A DNA stretch of 64,000 nt from Scandinavium sp051650185 (GCF_051650185.1 NZ_JBOFIN010000131.1:1-64000), one strand, 5' to 3'; counted from the stretch's first letter, positions 34,775-44,119 are shown. Translations and numbers: made by a program. Notes: generated by a model not told the origin, from the letters alone.

Positions 34775-35800
34775 ATGAAAAAAAGAGGGGGAGGAGTGAT
34801 TCTATATCATATATTTATTTTTATAGCTTCAATTATATATATGGCACCATCGTATGCTGATAGCGTTGCGGGTTGCGTTAATAACGCGATGACGATTACA
34901 CCCATTATTAGATTCGATATGCCTCTTGTTTTTCCAGACAATGAACCAACAGGAACGGTATTTGCTACTGGGTCATCACCGGCACAGTTTCGCGCAAGGG
35001 TAACAACAGCTGAACGCTATGTCGGTTCTTATGATGTTTACTTAAAAACACCGGATCATCGTATTATGACATTAGGGAATGGCGTCAGTGTTTACAGGAC
35101 AAATATACCGGGTGTCGGCATTGCGTATCCCGATGGTTCTGTCAGGTCTGATGCTGAATCCAGAGAGGTCTATTTATATACTAATCCTGTCATAAACGAT
35201 GACAATTTAGTTAATATAAACCTGAGGTACCAATTGGTTAAAACGGGAAATAACGTTGGAAGTGGTTCGTTGAGCGGGAATTTTGGCAGCTTTGATCTCT
35301 GGTGCTACCCAAAGGGTGAATTGCTTAATGGTGGGCCCGGTTCTTTTGGTCAAACTTTAAATGTTGTAGGTAACCCTGTAATAATGAATGCTCCTTGCCG
35401 AGTTATTCATGACGATATCAAAGTCAGTATGGGGGCGATCTCTTTAAATCGTTTCAATGGAATAGGAACAACGAGTGCACCAAGGGATTTCAGCATACAG
35501 CTTTCGTGTAATGCTCAACCAAATGTGAGTTTTATGGTAACTCCAGGACCTAATGGCAGCCTGGATATCGATAAGGGGATCCTTAATCTTAATAATCCGG
35601 CAGACAGCACCACAGCGAAAGGTGTCGGTTTACAGGTTTTGTTTAAACATTCACCTTTAAAATTCAATCAAAATACGGCTGCGGGGGCTGCAACACAGAA
35701 TTTTGAAATACCTCTGCAAGTTCAATATATACAGACTGAGAGTCAGGTATCGGCGGGGACTGCGAATGCTTCTGCTGCATTTATTATCAGCTATAACTAA
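34775..35800 (+). CDS. orphan two-domain fimbrial adhesin-like protein
   Basis: 341 aa from the ATG at 34775; an A/G-rich CGAAGAA lies 9 bp upstream. A signal peptide (hydrophobic stretch ILYHIFIFIASIIYMA, cleaved near SYA-DS) is followed by an N-terminal domain of about 160 residues with a cysteine pair (about Cys34 and Cys177) and a C-terminal pilin domain with the pilin-type cysteine pair (about 208 and 245), ending AAFIISYN as pilins do. This is the FimH-like tip-adhesin plan for chaperone-usher fimbriae. No usher, chaperone or major pilin is nearby. The gene is much AT-richer than its neighbours, which points to acquisition. Ligand unknown. Confidence 0.78.
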   Translation: MKKRGGGVILYHIFIFIASIIYMAPSYADSVAGCVNNAMTITPIIRFDMPLVFPDNEPTGTVFATGSSPAQFRARVTTAERYVGSYDVYLKTPDHRIMTLGNGVSVYRTNIPGVGIAYPDGSVRSDAESREVYLYTNPVINDDNLVNINLRYQLVKTGNNVGSGSLSGNFGSFDLWCYPKGELLNGGPGSFGQTLNVVGNPVIMNAPCRVIHDDIKVSMGAISLNRFNGIGTTSAPRDFSIQLSCNAQPNVSFMVTPGPNGSLDIDKGILNLNNPADSTTAKGVGLQVLFKHSPLKFNQNTAAGAATQNFEIPLQVQYIQTESQVSAGTANASAAFIISYN

Positions 35801-35873
35801 ATTCCTCAAAAATGATATTTCTGACAGCAGCCATGGCTTATAGATGCTGCGCTTATTATTGGGCGTATCGCTA

Positions 35874-35904
35874 TTTACCCGGCCTTTGGATTCGGCCGGG
35901 TAAA
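35874..35904. terminator. bidirectional hairpin between adhesin and tex
   Basis: TTTACCCGGCC (35874-35884) pairs perfectly with GGCCGGGTAAA (35894-35904) around 9 nt. It sits 12 bp from the end of tex and 74 bp from the end of the adhesin gene, so it can end both convergent transcripts. Confidence 0.65.
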
Positions 35905-35915
35905 CAGGCCTAACG

Positions 35916-38246
35916 CTACCGCTTTTTGTTCATTGCAGCAGCCAGGGCATCCATCATGGCGCTGTTACCTGCTGGCTGAGCTTCACGCCCGCGCGGTTTT
36001 GCCGCTTTCGCTGCCGGACGGTTGTTTTGCTCACGTCCGCCACTGCTGCCACGACGCGAATTAGTATCGCCAGGCTGCTCGTCCAGACGCATCGTCAGCG
36101 CGATACGCTTACGTTGCAAATCCACTTCCAGCACTTTCACTTTGACGATATCGCCCGCTTTCACCACGGTGTGGGGATCTTCCACGAACTTGTCCGCCAG
36201 GGACGAGATGTGCACCAGACCATCCTGATGCACGCCGATATCAACAAACGCGCCAAAGTTGGTGACGTTGGTTACCGCGCCTTCCAGCACCATGCCCGGC
36301 AGCAGGTCGTTCATGGTTTCTACGCCGTCGGCAAACTTCGCAGTTTTGAACTCCGGACGCGGGTCACGGCCTGGCTTTTCCAGCTCTTTGATGATGTCGG
36401 TAACAGTCGGCAGGCCGAAGCGCTCATCGGTGAAATCGACAGCTTTGATGTTGCGCAGCTCGTTGCCATTGCCCATCAGGTCTTTCAGTGCCTGCTGAGT
36501 GGCCGCCAGAATACGCTCCACGACAGGATAGGCTTCCGGGTGAACCGTGGAGGCATCGAGCGGGTTATCGCCGTGGTTGATACGCAGGAAGCCCGCGCAC
36601 TGTTCAAAGGCTTTTGGCCCCAGACGGCTGACTTTCAGCAGTTGCTGACGGTTCTGGAACTGACCGTTCTCGTCACGCCAGGAGACGATATTCTGCGCCA
36701 TCATGCGAGTCAGACCGGCGACGCGAGTCAGCAGCGGTACGGAGGCCGTGTTGAGGTCAACGCCGACGGCGTTCACGCAGTCTTCTACCACCGCGTCCAG
36801 TTTACGCGCGAGCTGAGACTGGCTGACGTCGTGCTGATACTGGCCCACGCCGATGGATTTCGGATCGATTTTCACCAGCTCAGCCAGCGGATCCTGCAAG
36901 CGGCGCGCGATAGAGACCGCACCACGAATGGACACGTCGAGATCCGGGAATTCCAGCGCCGCCAGTTCAGAGGCGGAATAAACGGATGCGCCTGCTTCAC
37001 TGACGATAACTTTCTGCGCCGTGACTTTCGGGAACTGTTTTTGCAGGTCGAGGAAGAAACGCTCGGTCTCACGCGACGCCGTGCCGTTACCAATCGCCAC
37101 CAGTTCGACATTGTGCTTCTCGCACAGCGCGGCAACCGCGACAGCGGCTTTAGCTGCCTGGCCGGTGTGAGGATAAATGGTGTCCGTCGCAACCAGCTTG
37201 CCGGTGCCATCCACAACCGCGACTTTTACGCCAGTACGCAGGCCTGGATCGAGGCCCATGGTGGCTTTCAGGCCAGCAGGTGCGGCCATCAGCAGATCGT
37301 GCAGGTTACGGGCGAAGACGTTAATTGCTTCGTCTTCCGCGCGCTCACGCACGGTGCCCATCAGTTCGGTTTCGAGGTGCATCAGCACCTTGATGCGCCA
37401 CGTCCAGCTGACCACGCCTTTACGCCAGCTGTCTGCCGGAGCATGGTTCAGACGCAGACCCAGATGGTCGGTGATGATTTGTTCGCAATAGCTCTCTTTC
37501 GGCGGCTCATCAAACTGCGGATCGGCGTTCAGGGAAAGCTGCAAAATGCCTTCGTTACGGCCACGGAACATGGCCAGCGCGCGGTGAGAAGGTATGCCGG
37601 AAATCGCTTCGTGATGATCGAAGTAATCGCGGAATTTCGCGCCTTCTTCCTTTTTGCCGCTGACAACCACGGCCACCAGATGCGCGTTCTTCCAAAGGTA
37701 TTCACGGACTTTCGCCAGCAGCTGTGCGTCTTCAGCAAAGCGCTCCATCAGGATGTAGCGTGCGCCATCCAGTGCGGCTTTGGTGTCGGCCACGCCGTTA
37801 TCGGCATTGATAAATTTGGCGGCTTCGGTTTCCGGATCGTGCGACGGCTCGTTCCACAGCAGATCGGCCAGCGGCTCAAGGCCTGCCTCAATCGCAATCT
37901 GCCCACGGGTGCGGCGCTTCGGTTTGTACGGAAGATAAAGGTCTTCCAGCTCGGTTTTGCTCAGCGTACCGTTAATGGCTTTCGCCAGTTCGTCCGTCAG
38001 TTTGCCCTGATCGTCAATCGACTTAAGAATCGACTGGCGACGTTCTTCCAGTTCGCGAAGATAGCCAAGACGAGTCTCCAGGTTACGCAGCTGGGTATCG
38101 TCCAGCCCGCCGGTGACTTCCTTACGATAACGTGCAATAAACGGCACGGTGTTCCCTTCATCAAGCAGTCGAACGGCAGCTTCTACCTGTTCGTTTCTGG
38201 CCTGAAGTTCACCCGCAATAATGCGGCAGAGCGAATCATTCATCAT
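35916..38246 (-). CDS. yhgF: Tex-family RNA-binding transcription accessory protein YhgF
   Basis: 776 aa (E. coli 773). Tex core: an N-terminal helical region (GGLDDTQLRNLETRLGYLRE near 46), a YqgF-like RNase H fold (TMGLDPGLRTGVKVAVVDG near 327), helix-hairpin-helix repeats (near 500-560), and a C-terminal S1 RNA-binding domain (ILEGAVTNVTN-type block GAVTNVTNFGAFVDIGVHQD near 655). A basic, Gly/Arg/Asn-rich tail precedes the end. Involved in transcription and translation quality control; exact role unsettled. An alternative start is the second Met. Confidence 0.95.
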   Translation of the reverse strand: MMNDSLCRIIAGELQARNEQVEAAVRLLDEGNTVPFIARYRKEVTGGLDDTQLRNLETRLGYLRELEERRQSILKSIDDQGKLTDELAKAINGTLSKTELEDLYLPYKPKRRTRGQIAIEAGLEPLADLLWNEPSHDPETEAAKFINADNGVADTKAALDGARYILMERFAEDAQLLAKVREYLWKNAHLVAVVVSGKKEEGAKFRDYFDHHEAISGIPSHRALAMFRGRNEGILQLSLNADPQFDEPPKESYCEQIITDHLGLRLNHAPADSWRKGVVSWTWRIKVLMHLETELMGTVRERAEDEAINVFARNLHDLLMAAPAGLKATMGLDPGLRTGVKVAVVDGTGKLVATDTIYPHTGQAAKAAVAVAALCEKHNVELVAIGNGTASRETERFFLDLQKQFPKVTAQKVIVSEAGASVYSASELAALEFPDLDVSIRGAVSIARRLQDPLAELVKIDPKSIGVGQYQHDVSQSQLARKLDAVVEDCVNAVGVDLNTASVPLLTRVAGLTRMMAQNIVSWRDENGQFQNRQQLLKVSRLGPKAFEQCAGFLRINHGDNPLDASTVHPEAYPVVERILAATQQALKDLMGNGNELRNIKAVDFTDERFGLPTVTDIIKELEKPGRDPRPEFKTAKFADGVETMNDLLPGMVLEGAVTNVTNFGAFVDIGVHQDGLVHISSLADKFVEDPHTVVKAGDIVKVKVLEVDLQRKRIALTMRLDEQPGDTNSRRGSSGGREQNNRPAAKAAKPRGREAQPAGNSAMMDALAAAMNKKR

Positions 38247-38347
38247 GGCTTTTTCATCTGGTTGGTCGAAAAACAGGGGGATAGTTATACGGATTGACCG
38301 GCGAAAATGCCAGTTATCCGCGCGCCTATCAGAGTGTTCCAGGCGAG

Positions 38348-38821
38348 TTATTTAACGTACTCGATCTCATTGACATACCATGTCGCCTCGCCACCGGGTG
38401 TCTGCACCAGCGCCAAATCGCCGACCTCTTTTTTCAGCAGTGCGCGGGCCATGGGGGAGTCGATAGAGATGTAATCTTTGCGGCCAAAAATCTCGTCGTA
38501 ACCGACAATGCGAAAGCGCTTCACATTGCCGTCGTCATTTTCAATTTCCACCCACGCGCCGAAGAACACTTTGCCTTCCTGCTGCGGGGAATAATCGACA
38601 ATCTTCAGATTTTCCAGGCACTTTGTGAGATAACGTACCCGACGGTCAATTTCGCGCAGGCGCTTTTTGTTGTACTGATAGTCAGCGTTTTCACTGCGAT
38701 CGCCAAGGCTCGCGGCCCAGGTCACCTTTTTGGTGACTTCAGGACGCTCTTCACGCCAGAGGTAATCCAGCTCTTTTTTTAACTTCTCGTACCCTTCGCG
38801 GGTGATTAGCGGCGTTTTCAT
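38348..38821 (-). CDS. greB: transcription elongation factor GreB
   Basis: 157 aa. An N-terminal coiled coil (residues 1-75, with the acidic tip DRSENADYQYNKKRLREIDR near 42) enters the RNA polymerase secondary channel, and an FKBP-like C-terminal domain follows (PMARALLKKEVGDL near 122). It restarts backtracked polymerase by stimulating transcript cleavage. The DRSENADY tip rather than a shorter one, and the flank next to tex and ompR, distinguish it from GreA. Confidence 0.96.
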   Translation of the reverse strand: MKTPLITREGYEKLKKELDYLWREERPEVTKKVTWAASLGDRSENADYQYNKKRLREIDRRVRYLTKCLENLKIVDYSPQQEGKVFFGAWVEIENDDGNVKRFRIVGYDEIFGRKDYISIDSPMARALLKKEVGDLALVQTPGGEATWYVNEIEYVK

Positions 38822-38901
38822 TGTAATGCTACCTTGTGACTACCTGCTCTTGCGCACATTTTGCCTCAAAGCATACGCGAGTTGGCTAAAAAATAGTTTT
38901 C

Positions 38902-38917
38902 TGTGATGAAATGTACA
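38902..38917 (+). promoter_or_regulatory. weak CRP-like site upstream of ompR
   Basis: TGTGATGAAATGTACA has one perfect half-site. It is about 66 bp before the start predicted from the promoter at 38941. CRP control of ompB is known in E. coli, but this match is weak. Confidence 0.3.
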
Positions 38918-38940
38918 GATAAGCTGCTGTTAAATATGCT

Positions 38941-38969
38941 TTGTAACAATTTCGGCTAGAATTTATACC
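38941..38969 (+). promoter_or_regulatory. candidate ompR-envZ promoter
   Basis: TTGTAA (38941-38946), a 17-bp spacer and TATACC (38964-38969), about 79 bp before the ompR start. Pattern match only. Confidence 0.4.
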
Positions 38970-39047
38970 AGATTTAGCTGGAGCGTAGCGTAGGCTTTTT
39001 TGAGAATACGCACTCTGATTGTTGCGAACCTTCTGGGAGTAAAACCA

Positions 39048-39767
39048 ATGCAAGAGAATTTTAAGATTCTTGTTGTGGATGACGACATGCGCCTGCGTGC
39101 GCTGCTCGAACGTTATCTGACCGAGCAAGGCTTCCAGGTTCGAAGCGTAGCCAACGCCGAACAGATGGACAGGCTGTTAACTCGTGAATCTTTCCACCTG
39201 ATGGTGCTGGATTTGATGCTGCCTGGCGAAGACGGTCTCTCCATTTGTCGCCGCCTGCGTAGCCAGAGCAACCCGATGCCGATCATCATGGTGACGGCGA
39301 AAGGGGAAGAAGTTGACCGTATCGTGGGCCTGGAAATCGGTGCCGACGACTACATTCCTAAGCCATTCAACCCGCGTGAACTGCTGGCGCGTATCCGTGC
39401 CGTGCTGCGTCGTCAGGCGAACGAACTGCCGGGCGCACCTTCGCAGGAAGAAGCGGTGATTGCCTTCGGTAAATTCAAACTGAACCTCGGCACGCGTGAG
39501 ATGTTCCGTGAAGATGAGCCAATGCCACTGACCAGCGGTGAGTTCGCGGTTCTGAAGGCGCTGGTTAGCCATCCGCGTGAACCGCTGTCTCGCGATAAGC
39601 TGATGAACCTGGCGCGTGGCCGTGAATATTCGGCAATGGAGCGTTCCATCGACGTACAGATTTCCCGTCTGCGCCGCATGGTGGAAGAAGATCCTGCGCA
39701 TCCGCGTTACATTCAGACCGTGTGGGGTCTGGGCTACGTATTCGTGCCGGACGGTTCTAAAGCATGA
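39048..39767 (+). CDS. ompR: osmolarity response regulator OmpR
   Basis: 239 aa from the ATG at 39048 (MQENFKILVVDDDMRLRALL), with GGGAGT 7 bp upstream. Receiver domain with the phospho-acceptor Asp55 in MVLDLMLPGEDG and the conserved Lys in YIPKPFNPREL. The C-terminal winged helix contains RSIDVQISRLRRMVEEDP and the final YIQTVWGLGYVFVPDG. It controls porin genes with EnvZ, whose gene overlaps by 4 bp. Confidence 0.98.
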   Translation: MQENFKILVVDDDMRLRALLERYLTEQGFQVRSVANAEQMDRLLTRESFHLMVLDLMLPGEDGLSICRRLRSQSNPMPIIMVTAKGEEVDRIVGLEIGADDYIPKPFNPRELLARIRAVLRRQANELPGAPSQEEAVIAFGKFKLNLGTREMFREDEPMPLTSGEFAVLKALVSHPREPLSRDKLMNLARGREYSAMERSIDVQISRLRRMVEEDPAHPRYIQTVWGLGYVFVPDGSKA

Positions 39768-41116
39768 GGCGAATGCGCTTCTCACCACGAAGTTCCTTTG
39801 CCCGAACGCTGCTTCTCATTGTCACCTTGCTGTTCGTCAGCCTGGTGACGACCTATCTTGTGGTGCTGAACTTCGCGATTTTGCCGAGCCTTCAGCAGTT
39901 CAATAAGGTTCTGGCCTACGAAGTTCGTATGCTGATGACCGACAAGTTGCAGCTTGAAGACGGCACCCAGTTAGTGGTGCCGCCGGCTTTTCGTCGTGAG
40001 ATTTACCGCGAGCTGGGCATTTCGCTCTACTCTGATGAAGCAGCGGAAGACGCAGGCTTACGCTGGGCGCAACATTACGAATTCCTTAGCCAGCAGATGG
40101 CGCAGCAGTTGGGTGGCCCAACCGAAGTTCGCGTTGAGGTTAACAAAAGCTCGCCGGTAGTGTGGCTAAAAACCTGGCTGTCACCCAACATCTGGGTACG
40201 CGTTCCGCTGACAGAAATCCATCAGGGTGACTTTTCGCCGCTGTTCCGCTATACGCTGGCGATTATGCTGTTGGCGATAGGGGGCGCGTGGCTCTTTATC
40301 CGAATACAAAACCGACCCCTTGTCGATCTCGAACATGCTGCCTTGCAGGTCGGGAAAGGCATCATTCCGCCGCCGCTGCGTGAGTATGGCGCGTCGGAGG
40401 TGCGGTCAGTCACACGAGCCTTTAACCATATGGCGGCAGGCGTGAAGCAGCTTGCCGATGACCGTACGTTGTTAATGGCAGGCGTGAGCCACGATTTGCG
40501 TACGCCGCTGACCCGTATTCGCCTGGCAACAGAGATGATGGGCGAAGAGGACGGCTACCTCGCGGAATCCATCAACAAGGATATCGAAGAGTGCAACGCC
40601 ATCATCGAACAGTTCATTGACTACCTGCGCACAGGCCAGGAGATGCCTATGGAACTGGCGGATCTCAATGCCGTGCTGGGTGAAGTGGTGGCCGCGGAAA
40701 GCGGTTACGAGCGTGAGATTGAGACCGAGATGCAGGCGGGTGAAATTCCTGTGCGGATGCATCCGTTGTCCATCAAACGTGCCGTCGCCAATATGGTGGT
40801 GAACGCCGCTCGCTACGGCAATGGCTGGATAAAAGTCAGCAGCGGCAGCGAACCGAACCGTGTGTGGTTCCAGGTGGAAGACGACGGTCCGGGTATTAAA
40901 CCTGAACAGCGTAAACATCTGTTCCAGCCGTTTGTTCGCGGTGACAGCGCACGCAGCACCAGCGGAACAGGCCTTGGCCTGGCGATTGTGCAACGTATTA
41001 TCGACAACCATAACGGCCTGCTGGAGATTGATACCAGCGAACGTGGTGGATTACTGATTCGTGCGTGGCTGCCGGTGCCTGTGGTTCGTACGTCCAGCGG
41101 CACGAAAGAGAGTTAA
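39764..41116 (+). CDS. envZ: osmosensor histidine kinase EnvZ
   Basis: 450 aa, inner membrane. Two membrane segments (about 16-46 and 159-179) flank the periplasmic part. Then come HAMP, the DHp domain with the phospho-histidine in AGVSHDLRTPLTRIR (about 243), and the catalytic ATPase domain with N box (MVVNAARYGNG), G1 (VEDDGPGI) and G2 (TSGTGLGLAIV). It phosphorylates and dephosphorylates OmpR. ATGA overlap with ompR indicates coupling. Confidence 0.98.
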   Translation: MRRMRFSPRSSFARTLLLIVTLLFVSLVTTYLVVLNFAILPSLQQFNKVLAYEVRMLMTDKLQLEDGTQLVVPPAFRREIYRELGISLYSDEAAEDAGLRWAQHYEFLSQQMAQQLGGPTEVRVEVNKSSPVVWLKTWLSPNIWVRVPLTEIHQGDFSPLFRYTLAIMLLAIGGAWLFIRIQNRPLVDLEHAALQVGKGIIPPPLREYGASEVRSVTRAFNHMAAGVKQLADDRTLLMAGVSHDLRTPLTRIRLATEMMGEEDGYLAESINKDIEECNAIIEQFIDYLRTGQEMPMELADLNAVLGEVVAAESGYEREIETEMQAGEIPVRMHPLSIKRAVANMVVNAARYGNGWIKVSSGSEPNRVWFQVEDDGPGIKPEQRKHLFQPFVRGDSARSTSGTGLGLAIVQRIIDNHNGLLEIDTSERGGLLIRAWLPVPVVRTSSGTKES

Positions 41117-41123
41117 AAAAAAA

Positions 41124-41193
41124 GCCCGGTGGCGGCTACGCCTTACCGGGCCTACTTAGTATTGTAGCCCCGGTAAGCGCAGCGCCACCGGGG
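41124..41193. repeat. REP pair (BIME) between envZ and pckA
   Basis: Two REP-like palindromes in opposite orientation: GCCCGGTGGCGGCTACGCCT to GGGC (41124-41151) and GCCCCGGTAAGCGCAGCGCC to GGGG (41167-41193). They lie between convergent genes and may end transcription or block exonucleases. Confidence 0.85.
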
Positions 41194-41201
41194 AGTATCT
41201 C

Positions 41202-42821
41202 TTAAATCCGTGGTCCTGCCTCTACCAATGCCGCACCAGCAGGCGTGTCGGTGTACTTCTCAAAGTTTTCCACAAACAGTTTTGCCAGCGTTTCTGCTTT
41301 TTCCTGCCATTGTTCCGGGGATGCGTAGGTGTTACGCGGATCCAGAATGTGCGTGTCCACGCCCGGTAACTCGGTCGGGATTTGCAGGTCAAACATCGGC
41401 AGGGTGAAGGTTTCAGCTTCATCCAGCGAACCGTCAAGGATAGCGTCGATAATCGCACGGGTATCTTTGATAGAGATGCGCTTGCCGGTTCCGTTCCAGC
41501 CAGTGTTCACCAGATAAGCCTGCGCGCCAGAAGCCTGCATGCGTTTCACCAGCACTTCAGCATACTGAGTCGGGTGCAGCGACAGGAATGCCGCGCCAAA
41601 ACAGGCAGAGAAGGTTGGCGTTGGTTCTGTCACCCCGCGCTCGGTGCCTGCCAGTTTCGCCGTGAAGCCAGACAGGAAGTGATACTGCGTCTGGTTTGCC
41701 GTCAGGCGGGAAACCGGTGGCAACACACCGAAGGCGTCTGCGGTCAGGAAAATGACCTTGTTTGCATGACCCGCTTTCGACACCGGCTTAACGATATTGT
41801 CGATGTGGTAAATCGGGTAGGAGACACGGGTGTTTTCGGTCTTCGACGCATCGTCAAAGTCGATGCTGCCATCGGCACGCACGGTGACGTTTTCCAGCAG
41901 CGCATCACGGCGGATAGCGTGGAAGATGTCCGGTTCGGCTTCTTCAGACAGACGAATGGTCTTCGCGTAGCAGCCGCCTTCAAAGTTAAACACGCCGTCA
42001 TCATCCCAGCCGTGTTCGTCATCGCCGATTAAGCGGCGTTTCGGGTCGGTGGACAGGGTGGTTTTCCCTGTCCCCGACAGGCCGAAGAACACGGCCACAT
42101 CGCCTTTTTCGCCGACGTTAGCGGAACAGTGCATCGAAGCGATGCCTTTCAGCGGCAGCAGGTAGTTCATGATTGAGAACATGCCTTTCTTCATTTCGCC
42201 GCCGTACCAGGTGCCGCCAATCAGTTGCACACGCTCGGTCAGGTTAAACGCCACGAAGTTTTCAGAGTTCAGGCCCTGTTCTTTCCACTGTGGGTTGGTG
42301 CACTTCGCGCCGTTCATCACCACGAAGTCAGGCTTGAAGGTTGCCAGCTCTTCGTCGGTTGGGCGAATGAACATGTTTTTCACAAAGTGGGCCTGCCATG
42401 CCACTTCAGTGATAAAGCGCACGCACAGACGGGTGTCGGCGTTGGCGCCGCAGTAAGCGTCGATAATAAACAGGCGCTTACCAGAAAGTTGATGAGTAAC
42501 GAGGGTCTTCAGATGTTGCCAGGTTTCAGGGGAGAGCGCCTTGTTGTCGTTCTTGCCTTTACCTTTATCTGCCCACCACACGGTGTCGCGGGTGGTGTCG
42601 TCACGGACAATGTACTTATCTTTCGGCGAACGGCCGGTAAAGATACCGGTGTCGACATTGATAGCACCAAGATTCGTCAACACGCCTCGCTCGTACCCTT
42701 CCAGATTGGGGTTGAGCTCTTCCTGATACAGAGTGTCGTAATCGGGGTTGTAGACGATATCCTGAACGTCGTTGATACCATAAGCCTTGAGATCCTGCGG
42801 GGTAATACCATTAACACGCAT
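41202..42821 (-). CDS. pckA: phosphoenolpyruvate carboxykinase (ATP) PckA
   Basis: 539 aa (E. coli 540). Converts oxaloacetate and ATP to phosphoenolpyruvate, the first step of gluconeogenesis. The P-loop is GLSGTGKTTLSTDP near 249, and LIGDDEHGWDDDGVFNFEGG holds the second Mg/Mn-binding aspartate near 268. It begins MRVNGITPQDLKAYG. Its promoter region is in the 396-bp gap to hslO. Confidence 0.97.
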   Translation of the reverse strand: MRVNGITPQDLKAYGINDVQDIVYNPDYDTLYQEELNPNLEGYERGVLTNLGAINVDTGIFTGRSPKDKYIVRDDTTRDTVWWADKGKGKNDNKALSPETWQHLKTLVTHQLSGKRLFIIDAYCGANADTRLCVRFITEVAWQAHFVKNMFIRPTDEELATFKPDFVVMNGAKCTNPQWKEQGLNSENFVAFNLTERVQLIGGTWYGGEMKKGMFSIMNYLLPLKGIASMHCSANVGEKGDVAVFFGLSGTGKTTLSTDPKRRLIGDDEHGWDDDGVFNFEGGCYAKTIRLSEEAEPDIFHAIRRDALLENVTVRADGSIDFDDASKTENTRVSYPIYHIDNIVKPVSKAGHANKVIFLTADAFGVLPPVSRLTANQTQYHFLSGFTAKLAGTERGVTEPTPTFSACFGAAFLSLHPTQYAEVLVKRMQASGAQAYLVNTGWNGTGKRISIKDTRAIIDAILDGSLDEAETFTLPMFDLQIPTELPGVDTHILDPRNTYASPEQWQEKAETLAKLFVENFEKYTDTPAGAALVEAGPRI

Positions 42822-43005
42822 GTCACTGCTCCTTAGCCAAATGTTCTGCTAATGATTGTAGGGTTTTTAAGAGGTTTCTTACCGCGACGAGGCTCATAGA
42901 ATTGCGTATCCGGACTGATGTCAAACTAACGGAAAACACGGTGACTCCTGTCACGAGGCGAGACAGATTATGGCAGGAAACGTTTTTGAATGGGGGGAAA
43001 TGTTC

Positions 43006-43017
43006 TTAAACGGTTAA
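43006..43017 (-). promoter_or_regulatory. Cra-like site upstream of pckA
   Basis: TTAAACGGTTAA agrees with TGAAWCGNTTYA at 10 of 12 positions and is symmetric at its ends. It is about 190 bp before the pckA start codon. Weak prediction. Confidence 0.3.
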
Positions 43018-43150
43018 TGATTAGTTTAATGAACTGATGGAATGTGAATGTAATCGCATTCCTGAAAGAAAATGACGAAAGAGTTACAGCAAAAATCGAT
43101 TCACTTCTCGAGGTAAATAGCACAACCAGGGTTGCCGTTTTTAGTGTTTG

Positions 43151-43199
43151 CACCCTCTCCCTGTGGGAGAGGGCTGGGGTGAGGGCACCAGACCGCATT
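43151..43199. repeat. boxC-like repeat after hslO
   Basis: CACCCTCTCCCTGTGGGAGA followed by GGGCTGGGGTGAGGGCACCA: a complete boxC-type inverted repeat, 19 bp from the end of hslO, probably acting at its transcript end. Confidence 0.8.
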
Positions 43200-43217
43200 G
43201 GCCCTGGCCGATCAGCA

Positions 43218-44096
43218 TCAATGGATCTGCGGGTCCGCCGGTGATGCGTTGTTACGAATTTCCGCAATGTCCATGGCGTTGAAAACGTAATGGCTGGCGC
43301 AGTAATCGCAGTGCATATCGATTTCACCGTCATCGGCCAGGATGCTATCGACCTCTTCATCCGGAAGGGTTCTTAACGCATCGGCGCAGCGTTCACGGGA
43401 ACAGGTGCATTTGAACTCTACTTTCTGCGGATCGTAGACCGTCACTTCTTCCTCATGGAACAGGCGCCACAGCACATCGGTCGCTGGCAGGCCAAACAGC
43501 TCTTCCGCTTTGATGGTGTCGGCCAGGGTTGCCAGGTGTTCAAAATCCTGGGCCTGAGCGTTTTGTGCTGGCATCACCTGCAGCAGAATGCCGCCTGCGG
43601 CCATTTTGCCTTCGTGCTCACCGGTACGGATGATCAGACGCGTTGGCAGCTGTTCGGAACGCAGGAAATAATCTTCCAGACAGGCCGCCAGGGTATCCCC
43701 TTCCAGACCGACCACGCCCTGATAACGCTCGCCTTCTTCCGGCGCAATGGTGATAACCAGATAGCCGTTACCGACCAGCGTTTTTAAATCGGCATCTGCC
43801 GGAATATCAACCTGGACACGAGCCACACCGCGTAGCTCCTGATTGTTGTTGCCGTTAATCACCGCCAGCGACATTGGGCCATCGCCCTGAAGTTGCACCG
43901 TGATATCCCCGGCAAACTTCAGCGTGGCGGTCAGCAGGCTGGTGGCAACCAGCAGCTCGGCCAGCACGTTCTTCACGGGCTGCGGGTAATTGTGGTTTTC
44001 CAGCACCTGTTCCAGCGTTTCGGTGACGGTGACCAGTTCGCCGCGTACGGCCACGTTTTCAAACAGATAGCGGTGTAATTGATCGTGTTGAATCAT
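43218..44096 (-). CDS. hslO: redox-regulated chaperone Hsp33 (HslO)
   Basis: 292 aa. Holdase activated by oxidation. The C-terminal zinc switch has the four cysteines: KCTCSRERC (about 232, 234) and DMHCDYCASHY (about 265, 268). Conserved GDGPMSLAVINGNNNQELRG lies near 75. It sits 23 bp after hslR; yrfG-hslR-hslO form one operon, heat inducible in E. coli. Confidence 0.97.
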   Translation of the reverse strand: MIQHDQLHRYLFENVAVRGELVTVTETLEQVLENHNYPQPVKNVLAELLVATSLLTATLKFAGDITVQLQGDGPMSLAVINGNNNQELRGVARVQVDIPADADLKTLVGNGYLVITIAPEEGERYQGVVGLEGDTLAACLEDYFLRSEQLPTRLIIRTGEHEGKMAAGGILLQVMPAQNAQAQDFEHLATLADTIKAEELFGLPATDVLWRLFHEEEVTVYDPQKVEFKCTCSRERCADALRTLPDEEVDSILADDGEIDMHCDYCASHYVFNAMDIAEIRNNASPADPQIH

Positions 44097-44119
44097 CGTT
44101 TTCTCTCTTAAGGGGACGG

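Larger units (their letters stand above)
42822..43217. other. pckA upstream region (396 bp)
   Basis: No gene is supported. It contains GGTGACTCCTGTCACG (42940-42955), a palindrome that keeps both inner CRP half-sites, a Cra-like TTAAACGGTTAA at 43006-43017, and a boxC-like repeat at 43151-43199 next to hslO. CRP and Cra activation of pckA are known in E. coli; both assignments here rest on motif only. Confidence 0.45.

Noticed and set aside
36027..38297. 756-codon open frame antisense to tex/yhgF
   Set aside because: It mirrors the codon structure of the well-conserved tex gene, its translation has no recognisable domain, and GC-rich genes often leave such open antisense frames.
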